From JAHJQZ01 sp963667595 (GTDB lineage: Bacteria; Pseudomonadota; Alphaproteobacteria; Rhizobiales; Devosiaceae): DNA of 64,000 nt. The notes beneath the pieces were generated by a model. It did not search any database and was not told the origin of the DNA. It saw only the letters and a list, made by a program, of their open reading frames with translations. Below are positions 27,556 through 36,800 of this stretch, in pieces. The stretch is taken from NCBI GenBank assembly GCA_963667595.2, contig CAXXWD010000008.1:1-64000 (forward strand), in the 5' to 3' direction. The stretch's first letter is position 1. Every line of letters starts with the position of its first letter. The translations under genes and the position numbers were made by a program.

Positions 27556-27596
27556 AAAACGCGTCGCAGTCTCCTTGACACTGCGTCGCGTTTTTT
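27556..27596 (+). terminator. Intrinsic terminator after the acyltransferase gene
   Basis: AAAACGCGTCGCAGT pairs with ACTGCGTCGCGTTTT (one mismatch) around CTCCTTGAC and runs into TTTTTT. A strong plus-strand terminator. Confidence 0.8.
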
Positions 27597-27607
27597 CTTG
27601 CTCCTGC

Positions 27608-27643
27608 CAACCGGGATCAAGCCCGGTTGCCGTTTCGAAACGG
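27608..27643. repeat. Short stem-loop repeat before purQ
   Basis: CAACCGGG and CCCGGTTG flank ATCAAG, a member of the CCGGG-type stem-loop family also seen at 43821, 48437 and 49083. It is followed at once by the 14-base palindrome CCGTTTCGAAACGG. Both lie in the purQ leader, so a regulatory effect on purQ is possible. Confidence 0.55.
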
Positions 27644-27687
27644 ACACGACAAGGCGCGCGGCGCTTCCTGCAAACGAAGGGTCGTTC

Positions 27688-28359
27688 ATGCGAACCGCCA
27701 TCCTCCAGTTCCCCGGCTCAAACCGCGACCGCGACATGATCGCGGCGGTCACCAAGATTTCCGGCACGCCGCCCGTCATGGTCTGGCACAAGGAAACCTC
27801 CCTGCCCGATGTCGATCTCGTCATCCTGCCCGGCGGCTTCTCCTACGGCGATTATCTGAGATCCGGCGCCATCGCGGCGCGCGCGCCCATTATGGATGCG
27901 GTTCGAACGGCCGCTGACCGGGGCGTCAATGTGCTGGGGGTCTGTAACGGCTTTCAGATCCTGACAGAAGCCGGATTGCTTCCGGGCGTTTTGATGCGCA
28001 ACGCCTCCATTCGCTTCGTATGCCGAGAGATCAAGCTGGAAGTCGTCAACGCCGACACCGCCTTCACCTCCCAGTACCGGCGCGGCCAGATCATCCGCTG
28101 CCCGGTCGCCCATATGGACGGCAATTTCTTCGCCGAACCGGACACGCTAAAAAGGATCGAGGACAGGGATCAGGTCGCCTTCCGCTATGCGCTCGGCACC
28201 AATCCCAACGGATCGATCAACGACATCGCCGGCATTCTCAACGCGAAAAAGAACGTGCTCGGCATGATGCCGCATCCGGAAAACCTGATCGAACCCACCC
28301 ATGGCGGCACCGACGGACGGGCGCTGTTCGAAAGCCTGTTCGAGCGGGTGATGGCCTAG
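27688..28359 (+). CDS. purQ: Phosphoribosylformylglycinamidine synthase, glutaminase subunit
   Basis: The 223-residue class I glutamine amidotransferase has the nucleophile Cys86 in LGVCNGFQILTEAGLLPG, the N-terminal AILQFPGSNRDRDM and the catalytic HPEN near the end. It supplies ammonia to PurL in purine synthesis. purL follows after one intervening DJ-1/PfpI gene. A purS gene, normally just upstream of purQ, is not seen in this window. Confidence 0.95.
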   Translation: MRTAILQFPGSNRDRDMIAAVTKISGTPPVMVWHKETSLPDVDLVILPGGFSYGDYLRSGAIAARAPIMDAVRTAADRGVNVLGVCNGFQILTEAGLLPGVLMRNASIRFVCREIKLEVVNADTAFTSQYRRGQIIRCPVAHMDGNFFAEPDTLKRIEDRDQVAFRYALGTNPNGSINDIAGILNAKKNVLGMMPHPENLIEPTHGGTDGRALFESLFERVMA

Positions 28360-28361
28360 CC

Positions 28362-28988
28362 ATGCCCGACCCTCTGCCACTCAAGGCGGCGATCGTCCTG
28401 TTTCCCGGCGTCGAGGAACTCGATTTCGTCGGGCCGTGGGAAGTCTTCTCGATGGCGCGTTTTGGCGACCTGCCCATCGCCCCGGTTCTCGTCGCGGAGA
28501 CGATGGAGCCGATCACCTGCGCCAAGGGCATGCGCGTTTTGCCCGACAGGAGCTTTGCCGACCTGCCCGCGCCGGATCTCATCTGCGTTCCCGGCGGTCA
28601 GGGCACGCGCCGCGAAATCGACAATCCGGTGCTTGTCGACTACATCGCCTCCGCCGCGTCCTCGTGCAAATGGATTTCCTCGGTGTGCACCGGCTCCGCG
28701 CTCCTCGGCAAGGCCGGCCTTACCGCGGGAAAGCGCATAACCACTCACTGGGCCGCCATGGATTTCGTGGCGGCGAACGCCCCGGGCGCAACGCTCGTTC
28801 ATGATGAACGGGTCGTTGTCGACGGCCCCCTCGTTTCCGGCGCCGGCGTTTCCGCCGGCATCGACATGGCCTTGACGCTTGTTGGGCTCCTTTTTGGAGA
28901 AAACGCCGCCCGCAAAGTCCAAAAAGGCATGGAATACTATCCCGAGCCGCCTTTTGGCGGCACGAACCCGGCTGGGGCAGGTCAATGA
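28362..28988 (+). CDS. DJ-1/PfpI-family protein
   Basis: A 208-residue protein of the DJ-1/PfpI/GATase1-like superfamily with LICVPGGQGTRREI and the nucleophile elbow SSVCTGSALLGKAGLTAGKRITTHW. This pattern resembles isonitrile hydratase-like proteins and the N-terminal half of GlxA-type regulators, but there is no AraC domain. It lies between purQ and purL, two bases after the purQ stop. Its role there is unknown; a repeat element and a 72-base gap precede purL. Confidence 0.85.
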   Translation: MPDPLPLKAAIVLFPGVEELDFVGPWEVFSMARFGDLPIAPVLVAETMEPITCAKGMRVLPDRSFADLPAPDLICVPGGQGTRREIDNPVLVDYIASAASSCKWISSVCTGSALLGKAGLTAGKRITTHWAAMDFVAANAPGATLVHDERVVVDGPLVSGAGVSAGIDMALTLVGLLFGENAARKVQKGMEYYPEPPFGGTNPAGAGQ

Positions 28989-28990
28989 CC

Positions 28991-29062
28991 CGCTCCAGTT
29001 TCTTGAGTTTTGACGTTTTCGAACTGGCGAACCGGTGTCCGTTTCGCCTGAAAATGCTCTAG
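28991..29062. repeat. Composite palindromic intergenic repeat, copy 2 (short)
   Basis: Read on the minus strand it starts CCTAGAGCATTTTCAGGCGA, contains the GGCGAA/TTCGCC hairpin and the ACACCGGTT core, and ends before a full closing hairpin. It lies directly upstream of purL and may affect its translation or mRNA stability. Confidence 0.7.
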
Positions 29063-29074
29063 GAAGGCCCGAGC

Positions 29075-31291
29075 ATGATCCCCAACGAACCCCAGATCAC
29101 CCCCGATCTCATCGCCGCCCACGGGCTCAAGCCCGAGGAATACGACAAGATCCTCGAACTGATCGGGCGCGAACCGAGCGTTCACCGAACTCGGCATCTT
29201 CTCGGCCATGTGGAACGAGCACTGCTCGTACAAATCATCGAAGAAATGGCTCAAGACCCTGCCGACGACCGGCAAGTCCGGGTCATTCAGGGGCCGGGCG
29301 AGAATGCCGGTATCGTCGATATCGGCGACGGCCAGTGCGTCGTCTTCAAGATGGAATCGCACAACCACCCCTCCTATCATCGAGCCCTATCAGGGCGCGG
29401 CGACCGGCATTGGCGGCATTTTGCGCGACGTGTTCACCATGGGCGCACGCCCCGTCGCGGCGATGAATTCGCTTTGCGCTTCGGCGAGCCCGAGCATGAA
29501 AAGACCCGGCACCTGGTCTCCGGCGTCGTCTCCGGCATCGGCGGCTATGGCAACAGCCTTCGGCGTGCCGACCGTTGGCGGCGAGGTCGAGTTCAACGCC
29601 CGCTACAACGGCAACATCCTGGTCAACGCCTTTGCCGCCGGCATCGCCGACACCGACAAGATCTTTTATTCCGAAGCCAAGGGCGTCGGCCTGCCGGTCG
29701 TCTATCTCGGCGCCAAGACCGGACGCGACGGCGTCGGCGGCGCCACCATGGCCTCGGCCGAATTCGACGACCAGATCGATGAGAAGCGCCCGACCGTCCA
29801 GGTCGGCGACCCCTTCACCGAAAAGCGCCTGCTCGATGCCTGTCTCGAACTGATGGAAACCGGCGCCGTCATCGCCATTCAGGACATGGGCGCGGCGGGC
29901 CTCACCTGCTCGGCCGTCGAAATGGGCGCCAAGGGCGATCTCGGCATCGAACTCGATCTCGACAAGGTGCCGGTGCAGCGCCGAAGCGATGACGCCCTAC
30001 GAAATGATGCTCAGTGAAAGCCAGGAGCGCATGCTCATGGTGCTTCAATCCGGAAAAGGAAGACGCGGCCCGCGCCGTCTTCGAGAAATGGGAGCTCGAT
30101 TTCGCCACCATCGGCGTCACCACCGACGATCTTGCAGGTTCCGCATCCTCTGGCAGGGCACGGAAGTCGCCAATCTGCCGATCAAGGATCTTAGGCGACG
30201 AAGCGCCCGAATATGATCGTCCGTGGGTCGAGCCGAAAAAGGCCAAACCGCTCAAGGCGCCCGTACCGCCGGTCGATATCGCCGAGGCGCTTTTGCGGCT
30301 GGTCGGATCGTCGGATTTGAGCTGCCGTCGCTGGGTCTACGAACAATACGACACGCTGATCCAGGCCAACGGGCTGCAATTGCCGGGCGGCGATGCCGGC
30401 GTCGTGCGTGTCGACGGACACCCGACCAAGGCGCTTGCCTTCACCTCGGACGTCAACCCGCGCTATTGTGACGCCGATCCGTTCGAAGGCGGCAAGCAGG
30501 CCGTAGCCGAGTGCTGGCGCAACCTCACGGCGACCGGCGCCGAACCGCTGGCGGCGACCGACAACCTCAATTTCGGCAATCCGGAAAAGCCCGAAGCCAT
30601 GGGCCAGTTCGTGCGCGCCATTCAAGGCGTGTCCGAAGCCTGCCGCACGCTTGAATTCCCCATCGTCTCCGGCAATGTCTCGCTTTACAACGAAACCAAC
30701 GGCACCGGCATCCTGCCCACGCCGACCATTGCCGGCGTCGGTCTCATCCCCGATGCCGCCTTCATGGCAAAGATCGCTTTCGCCAGCGAAGGCGACGCCA
30801 TTCTTCTTGTCGGCGCGCCGGACGACTGGGGCACGCATCTGGGACAGTCGCGATTCCTCTCGGTCCTGTTCGGTCGCGACGAAGGCACCCCGCCCCCGGT
30901 CGATCTCGCCCATGAAAAACAGGTCGGCGATTTCGTGCGCGGCCTGATCCGTTCCGGCAAGGCGACCGCCTGTCACGATCTTTCCGACGGGGGGCTGGGC
31001 GTGGCCCTGGCCGAAATGGCCATGGCCTCCGGCATCGGCGCCAAGGTGACCCAGCTCAACGACGAAAACCCGGCTGCGGTGTTTTTCGGCGAGGACCAGG
31101 GCCGCTATCTCATCACCATCTCTCGCGACGATCTCGATGCCGTTCAGGAAGCAGCCAAGGCCGCCGGCATCCTCGCGCCGTGGATCGGCACGACCGGCGG
31201 CGACGCCGTTCAGCTCGGCGAAGCGCGCGCGGTGCCCGTGTCAGACCTCGTTTCCGTTCACGAGGACTGGTTCCCGCGTTTCATGGGGTAA
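29075..31291 (+). pseudogene. purL: Phosphoribosylformylglycinamidine synthase, synthetase subunit, frame broken (probable sequence errors)
   Basis: The small-type PurL (about 739 residues) is recognisable throughout: PQITPDLIAAHGLKPEEYDKI at the start, then MWNEHCSYKSSKKWLKTLPTTG, VIQGPGENAGIVDIGDGQ, KMESHNHPS, GGEVEFNARYNGN, IQDMGAAGLTCSAVEMG and a long intact C-terminal half from about 30200. The first third is interrupted by roughly nine single-base shifts between 29185 and 30180, both insertions and deletions. The gene is needed for purine synthesis and all catalytic motifs survive, so error in the determined sequence is more likely than loss of function. Downstream bolA starts 179 bases later from its own promoter. 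Confidence 0.9.
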
Positions 31292-31413
31292 TGTCGTAAC
31301 GCTTGAATTCCCGCGCCAGCCAGCTGTCGGGCGACAGTGAGGTGATGCGATCTTACTCGCGGACGCCTCGCGAACGGAAATGCCGTTCGTTCAGCCTCCG
31401 GCGCGCGGCACCA

Positions 31414-31442
31414 TTGACGCCCGAAGGCCGAACCGCCATATC
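31414..31442 (+). promoter_or_regulatory. Probable bolA-grxD promoter
   Basis: TTGACG and CATATC are separated by 17 bases, a strong match for the alphaproteobacterial housekeeping pattern. It lies 29 bases before the bolA start. A GAACGG/CCGTTC hairpin at 31372-31389, just upstream, may end the purL transcript. Confidence 0.6.
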
Positions 31443-31470
31443 ATCGGGAGACGAGTCTAGGGGCACGATC

Positions 31471-31701
31471 ATGGCCATGCAGGCAGGCGAAATTGAAAAG
31501 TTGATCCGGGAAGCCTTTCCCGACGCGACGGTCGAGATCCGCGATCTTGCCGGCGATGGCGATCACTATGCCGCCAAGGTCATGTCAGCCAGCTTCGTCG
31601 GCAAGTCCCGGGTGGAACAACAGCGCATGGTCTACGATGCGCTCAAGGGCAAGATGGGCGACACCCTGCATGCCCTGGCGCTTCAGACCAGCGCGCCTTA
31701 A
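31471..31701 (+). CDS. BolA-family protein
   Basis: The 76-residue product has the BolA/IbaG fold: IEKLIREAFPDATVEIRDLAGDGDHYAAKVMSASFVGKSRVEQQRMVYDALKG. These proteins bind a [2Fe-2S] cluster together with a CGFS monothiol glutaredoxin, encoded 114 bases downstream. The pair takes part in iron-sulfur trafficking and iron sensing. Start may be either ATG at 31471 or the second at 31477. Confidence 0.92.
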   Translation: MAMQAGEIEKLIREAFPDATVEIRDLAGDGDHYAAKVMSASFVGKSRVEQQRMVYDALKGKMGDTLHALALQTSAP

Positions 31702-31815
31702 TGCGGGTCAACCTCACATTTTCTTGATCTCGACAGCCGGCGCCTCTTGGCATATGCAAAGCATTCTCACTGTTTTGCGGGCTCTTGATCCCGCCTAAGC
31801 ATCAAGGACAGATTC

Positions 31816-32151
31816 ATGAGCGACATCACCGCCTTCATCGACAATGCCGTCAAATCCAACGACGTCTTCCTGTTCATGAAAGGCACACCCGATTTTCCGC
31901 AATGTGGTTTTTCCGGTCAGGTCGTGAAGATCCTGCGCTATCTCGACGTCGGTTTTAATAGCGCCAATGTGCTCGAAAGCGACGAACTCAGACAGGGCGT
32001 CAAGGACTACGCCAACTGGCCGACCTTCCCTCAGCTCTACGTCAAGGGCGAGTTCGTCGGCGGCGCCGATATCGTGCGCGAGATGTTCCAGGCCGGCGAA
32101 TTGCAGGACCTCATGACCAAGGCCGGCATCGCCGTCAAACAGACAAGCTGA
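31816..32151 (+). CDS. grxD: CGFS-type monothiol glutaredoxin (Grx4/GrxD)
   Basis: The 111-residue protein has the active-site Cys30 in QCGFS, the single-Cys glutaredoxin signature, plus TFPQLYVKGEFVGGADIVREM for glutathione binding. It forms a cluster-bridged complex with BolA, whose gene lies just upstream on the same strand. Length is normal. A GC-rich stem-loop at 32181-32202 follows. Confidence 0.95.
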   Translation: MSDITAFIDNAVKSNDVFLFMKGTPDFPQCGFSGQVVKILRYLDVGFNSANVLESDELRQGVKDYANWPTFPQLYVKGEFVGGADIVREMFQAGELQDLMTKAGIAVKQTS

Positions 32152-32180
32152 ACGTCGGACTCCCGTCATTTCATCGCGTC

Positions 32181-32207
32181 CGGCCGGCCAAAGCGCCGGC
32201 CGTATTG
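32181..32207 (+). terminator. Stem-loop after grxD
   Basis: CGGCCGGC and GCCGGCCG are perfect complements around CAAAGC, followed by TATTGTTT, 30 bases past the grxD stop. Confidence 0.65.
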
Positions 32208-32323
32208 TTTCGAGGTGCCGCGGCATTCCGGACTGCCGGGGTGCGGCCCCCTTGCCTTGCGCGCCAAATGGGCAGAAGTATCCCCCCTTATTCCAGATAT
32301 CGATCACCCTAACTGAGAGTCTC

Positions 32324-33577
32324 ATGTCGACTAAAAAAACGGTACTCGGCCTGTCACGTTTCGAATTCATCGCCCTGGTTGCCGCTTTGATGTCGCTGAA
32401 CGCCCTCGCGATCGATGTCATGTTGCCTGCCCTGCCCGACATTGGTGCCAGTCTCGGCATCAGTGCCGATAACGACCGTCAGTTCGTGCTGACCGTTTAT
32501 ACGCTCGGCTTCGGGTTGAGCCAGATCGTCTATGGGCCGATCGCCGATCGTTTCGGTCGACGCTCGCCGCTCATGGTCGGGATGGTCATCTACTTTTTCG
32601 CCGCCATCCTGGTGCCCTTGTCGCCGAACTACACAACGCTTCTGGCCTTGCGTTTCGTGCAGGGGATCGGCGCCGCGGGAACGCGGGTGATCGCGAATTC
32701 CGTGGTGCGCGACACGTTCAGCGGCCGTGCCATGGCCGAAGTCATGTCGCTCGTTTTCATGGTCTTCATGGTGCTCCCGATCATCGCGCCCAGCATCGGG
32801 CAGATCCTGCTTCTGGCCGGACACTGGAGCTACATCTTCCTGTTCATGGGTGGGCTGGCCGGCGTCTTCGGGCTTTGGGTATTTTTCCGTCTTCCCGAAA
32901 CGCTTGCCCCGGAAAACCAGCGACCGCTGAAGATCGGCGTCATCATGGACGGTTTTCGCCTGGTTTTCGCGAATCGAACGGCGATCTGGTACGCCACGGG
33001 CGGCATTTTCGTGTTTGGCGCGATGACCGGATACATCAACGCCGCCCAACAGATCTATGTCGACGTCTATCAACTCGGGATCTTCTTCCCGCTCGCCTTT
33101 GCCAGCCTCGGGCTCATCCAGGCGCTCTCGAACTTTCTCAACTCGCTGATGGTCGGCAGCATTGGCATGCGGCGGCTTTCCCACTACGCCCTTCTCGCCT
33201 ACACCGGTTCGGCCGCCCTTTTATTCATCATCAGCCTGTTCGGCACGCCCCCACTCTGGCTCTTCCTGTTGCTGTTCGGGTTCACCCAGTTCCATTTCGG
33301 CTGGGCGGCCGGAAACATGAACGCCTTGTCCATGGAACCGCTCGGCATGGTCGCGGGCACCGCCTCCGCCGTTTTCGGCGCCATGCAGACGGTGATCGGC
33401 GCCCTTCTCGGCCTTGCGATCAGTCATGCCTTCAACGGAACGGTGTCGCCCATCATCGGCGGCTACGCGCTGATGGGGACCATGGCGCTTTTGTGCGTGC
33501 TGATCGCCGAAAGGGGAAAGCTGTTTGGCGTCGGCGAGGAGTATCGCGAGCACGGCCACGAGGCCGCCGAGCCGTAA
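32324..33577 (+). CDS. Bcr/CflA-type MFS multidrug exporter
   Basis: The 417-residue protein has about 12 transmembrane helices. The motif A region GQIVYGPIADRFGRRSPLM-type sequence (here QIVYGPIADRFGRRSPLMVG) and LNALAIDVMLPALPDIGASLGI at the first helix place it in the DHA1 Bcr/CflA branch, proton-driven drug efflux at the inner membrane. The substrate is not known. It is a single gene between grxD and the repeat at 33706. Confidence 0.9.
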   Translation: MSTKKTVLGLSRFEFIALVAALMSLNALAIDVMLPALPDIGASLGISADNDRQFVLTVYTLGFGLSQIVYGPIADRFGRRSPLMVGMVIYFFAAILVPLSPNYTTLLALRFVQGIGAAGTRVIANSVVRDTFSGRAMAEVMSLVFMVFMVLPIIAPSIGQILLLAGHWSYIFLFMGGLAGVFGLWVFFRLPETLAPENQRPLKIGVIMDGFRLVFANRTAIWYATGGIFVFGAMTGYINAAQQIYVDVYQLGIFFPLAFASLGLIQALSNFLNSLMVGSIGMRRLSHYALLAYTGSAALLFIISLFGTPPLWLFLLLFGFTQFHFGWAAGNMNALSMEPLGMVAGTASAVFGAMQTVIGALLGLAISHAFNGTVSPIIGGYALMGTMALLCVLIAERGKLFGVGEEYREHGHEAAEP

Positions 33578-33705
33578 ACTGTTTGGCGCTTTACAGAGAA
33601 CCACAACGGCCATCGTTGCGAGCACCCGAAAGGTGCGCGGCAATTAAGGGGGGCTCGGATACGGGGAAGCACTTCGTGGATTGCCGCGCCGTCCGATGCG
33701 GCGCT

Positions 33706-33810
33706 TAGATCATTTCACCGTTTCATTGAAACGCTGAAATGATCCAGCTCTTTGTTTTATCGCGTTTTCGAATTGCAAAACCGGTATCCACTTTTGCTGA
33801 AAACGCCCTA
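33706..33810. repeat. Composite palindromic intergenic repeat, copy 3
   Basis: Read on the minus strand it runs from TAGGGCGTTTTCAGCAAAAG through ATACCGGTTTT and CGCGATAAAACAAAGAGC to a hairpin built from GATCATTTCA (33708-33717) and TGAAATGATC (33735-33744). It lies between the convergent MFS and AsmA-like genes and may act as a terminator for both. Confidence 0.8.
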
Positions 33811-33845
33811 ACAACGAGGTGCGAGCCGGTTTGAACAGGTCCCGT

Positions 33846-36800
33846 CTATTGGCCGAGCAGGTCGAGCGGCGCACTGTCATCCAGTGTCGGCGACGGCAAC
33901 ATGGGATCCTGGCTTTCTCCGAGGTCTTTTAGAAGATCCTCGATATTCTTCTGGCCTTCCTGCTGGATGACCATGCCGGTCGGCTGTTGTTGCCCACCCG
34001 TTTCCGGGGGCTGGACGGGTGTTTTGTCCGGCGTTGCGGCCGCCGCTGCCGCTTCGGCTTCCGCCCGAGCTTTTGCGTCCGCCGCCGCCTTGGCCTGGGC
34101 GTCCGCCGCTGCCTTGGCCTTGGCCTCGGCATCTGCCCTGGCCTTTGCTTCCGCCTCGGCCTGGGCAGCAGCTTGTTCGGCCTTGCGCCGGGCCTCGATC
34201 GCCATCAGACGGGCTCGTTCTTCGGCGGCAGCATGGGCCCGCGCCTCGTCTTCGGCCTTGAGCTTTTCAAGCCGTTCCACTTCGATCTCGTAAGCACGCA
34301 CCTGAATGGAATCCACCATCTGGGCAAGATCCAGCTCATGTTCCGGCGCGAAAATGGTGCCGCCAAGCACGGCGCTGATGCGGGCGGTTGACTCGTTGAT
34401 CAGGGCGCCGTCTCCCACCGTGCCGCTCGGCGACAGGGTCCAGCCGCCCGAAACGCCGAGATCGGACAGATTGAAGGCGGCGCTGCCATAAAGCTCGCCC
34501 TTGCCCGAACTGGCGGCGAGGTTGTCGGCCCTGAGCGTGCCGCCGGCCAGCGACAACACGCCATCCATCTGATCCGCCCTGAACGGTCCCGACGACAGGG
34601 CCTTGGCGACAAGGTCCGCCAACTGGCCGGCATCGAGGCCAAGCAGCGTGTCGGACTGGGCGATGGTTTCGAACGCACCCGGATCGAAGCCGGCGATGGC
34701 AATGTCCCTGGCCGAAAAACTGCCCTGCCCGCTGAGAGAGGCAATGATGGCGGCAAGGGTTTCGCCCGTGCCATCGAATTGCAGCGAACTGGTGATCGTG
34801 GCGTCAAGGGTTTCGGCCGGCGCTTCCGGCAAAAGCGCATCGAGAGAAACGGCGTCGAGGCCGAGCCGCCCCGTGACGTGGCGCGGTCCAAGCGTGCCGG
34901 CGCAGCAAAGCCCGAGATCGAGCGACAGCGTGCCCCCGCCCATTCGGGCGCTGAGCCCGCGCAGCCTTGTGTTGCGGTCATCCCAGTAGACGGTGAAATT
35001 GGTCTCGCCGGCCAGCGCCTGGCCATCGCTGGTGATGGCATTGGCGGCAACCGAGATGCGGCCGCGCGTCGATCGCGGCGCCGCGGCTTCGGCAAACGGA
35101 CCGTCTGGCCAGACGCCCCCTTCGAGATCGAGAAGCGCGGCGCCGCCGACAAAAAGGGACGCAAACCCGGAAACATCAACACCGCCGAGGGTGAGCGAAC
35201 CGGAATAAAGCGGGGTTCCCGCTTCCAGCGCCCGGACCAGTTCGCCGTGCACGCTGGTGCCGCCGGCATCGGCATTGAGCGCAGACAGCGTCACCGACTG
35301 CAGACCGGTAAAGGAAATTTCCGACACGCCGCTGATTTTGGGCAGATACAGATCACTCACCCCGACAACGCCGGCCCAATCCGCCGGTTTTTCGAGCGTA
35401 AATTCGAGTTTGCCCCGCCCCTTGATCGCGCCGAGATCGCTGGGAATGACGCTGCCGGTATATTGCAGCTTGTCGGTCGGACTGGCGAAGGTCAGTTGCA
35501 CGTCCATGGAATTGGCCGGGCTGCCCGTGGCGATGAGGGTCGCACTCGCTTTTCCGGTCGTGTCGAGATCGGCATCGATGCCGAGTTCCGCCGCGAGGGC
35601 AGCAGGCGAGTCCGACGTGAGCGTGGCGCGTATGCCCATCTTGGCGTGTAAATAGCTCGTCAGCCCCTGTTCGAGATTGGCCGCAACGACAAGCGCGCTG
35701 TCTCCCGCCCGGCCGGAGATGTCGAGTTTCTGGACACCGGCATCGTCCGGTGCGGTCAAATCGATGTCGAGACTGGCCGGCAGGAGGCGGGCGATGCCGG
35801 GTTGCAGCTCCGGGGCGACGCCCAAATGCTGATAAAGGAATGGCAGAATTTTCGTTTCGGCGTCGGCATCGGCGTCAAGGATAAGCCGGCCATTGGCGGT
35901 AAGTTCGGGCTTGGTTCCCGGTTTCCAGCCGCCAGACAGGGTAAAGCTCGCACCCCCCCAGTCACCCGCCGCCATGTGATCGAAGTTGATGCCCTTGCCG
36001 GCCCAGGACCCGCGCGCGGAAAGCTTGCTGCCGGCCAGACCAAACAGGTCGAGCGTTTCGGCATCCATGTCGAACGATCCGCCCGCAAAACTCGATGCGA
36101 AACGGGGATCGTCGCCAATTTCGGGCAGGACCGCGAACAATGTCGCGCTTTGCGCGGCATCGAACGCGCCGAGATGGGCCGCGATATCGAGTTGGCCGCC
36201 GGGCGAAGGAACCGTGCCGGAAAAGGTGAATTCAGCGCCGTCGATCCGTCCCGTCCCGTTGGAAAGGGTCACGCTTGCGTCTTTCAGCCCGAGATCGGCG
36301 CCAAGGCTGGCGCTGATGCCGTAAAGCGGCGTTCTTTCATCGAGCGACCGCCAGAGCTGCACCAGCGCGTCGAGCCGATCGGTCTCCAGGCCGACATGGC
36401 CGCTAAATGACGGCTTGCCGTCACGATCGCCGAGCGTGCCGCTGAGCACCAGCGACGCATCGCCCGGAAGCTTGCCCTTGAAGGTTTCGACCTGCCAGCT
36501 TTTACCATCGGTGGCGGCGTCGAGCCTCACTTCGCGCAGGGAAAAGGCCCGGATGTCGAGTTCGGAAATATCGACATTGATGCTGCCGGTTATCGGCGGC
36601 ACCGGCGGTGTCGGCAGTTCGGACAAAAGCCGGACCAGTTCGTAAGGATCGTTTTCCGATGTCTTTCGCGCATCGCGGGGCGCCAGGCTGACCACCCCGC
36701 CCGAAACAACGGCGCCGAAACTCGGCGTTTCTCCGAGATTGATGCTTGCCGCGCCGGTCAGGCGCGTACCGGCGCGGTTTTCGTCGGGCACGATCACGTA

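Noticed and set aside
27600..27690. A purine riboswitch in the purQ leader
   Set aside because: The palindromes are simple repeats; no conserved three-way junction core is visible.
29075..30200. Programmed frameshifting or inteins as an explanation of the purL breaks
   Set aside because: The shifts go both ways, are many, lack slippery sites and lose no motif; sequence error explains them better.
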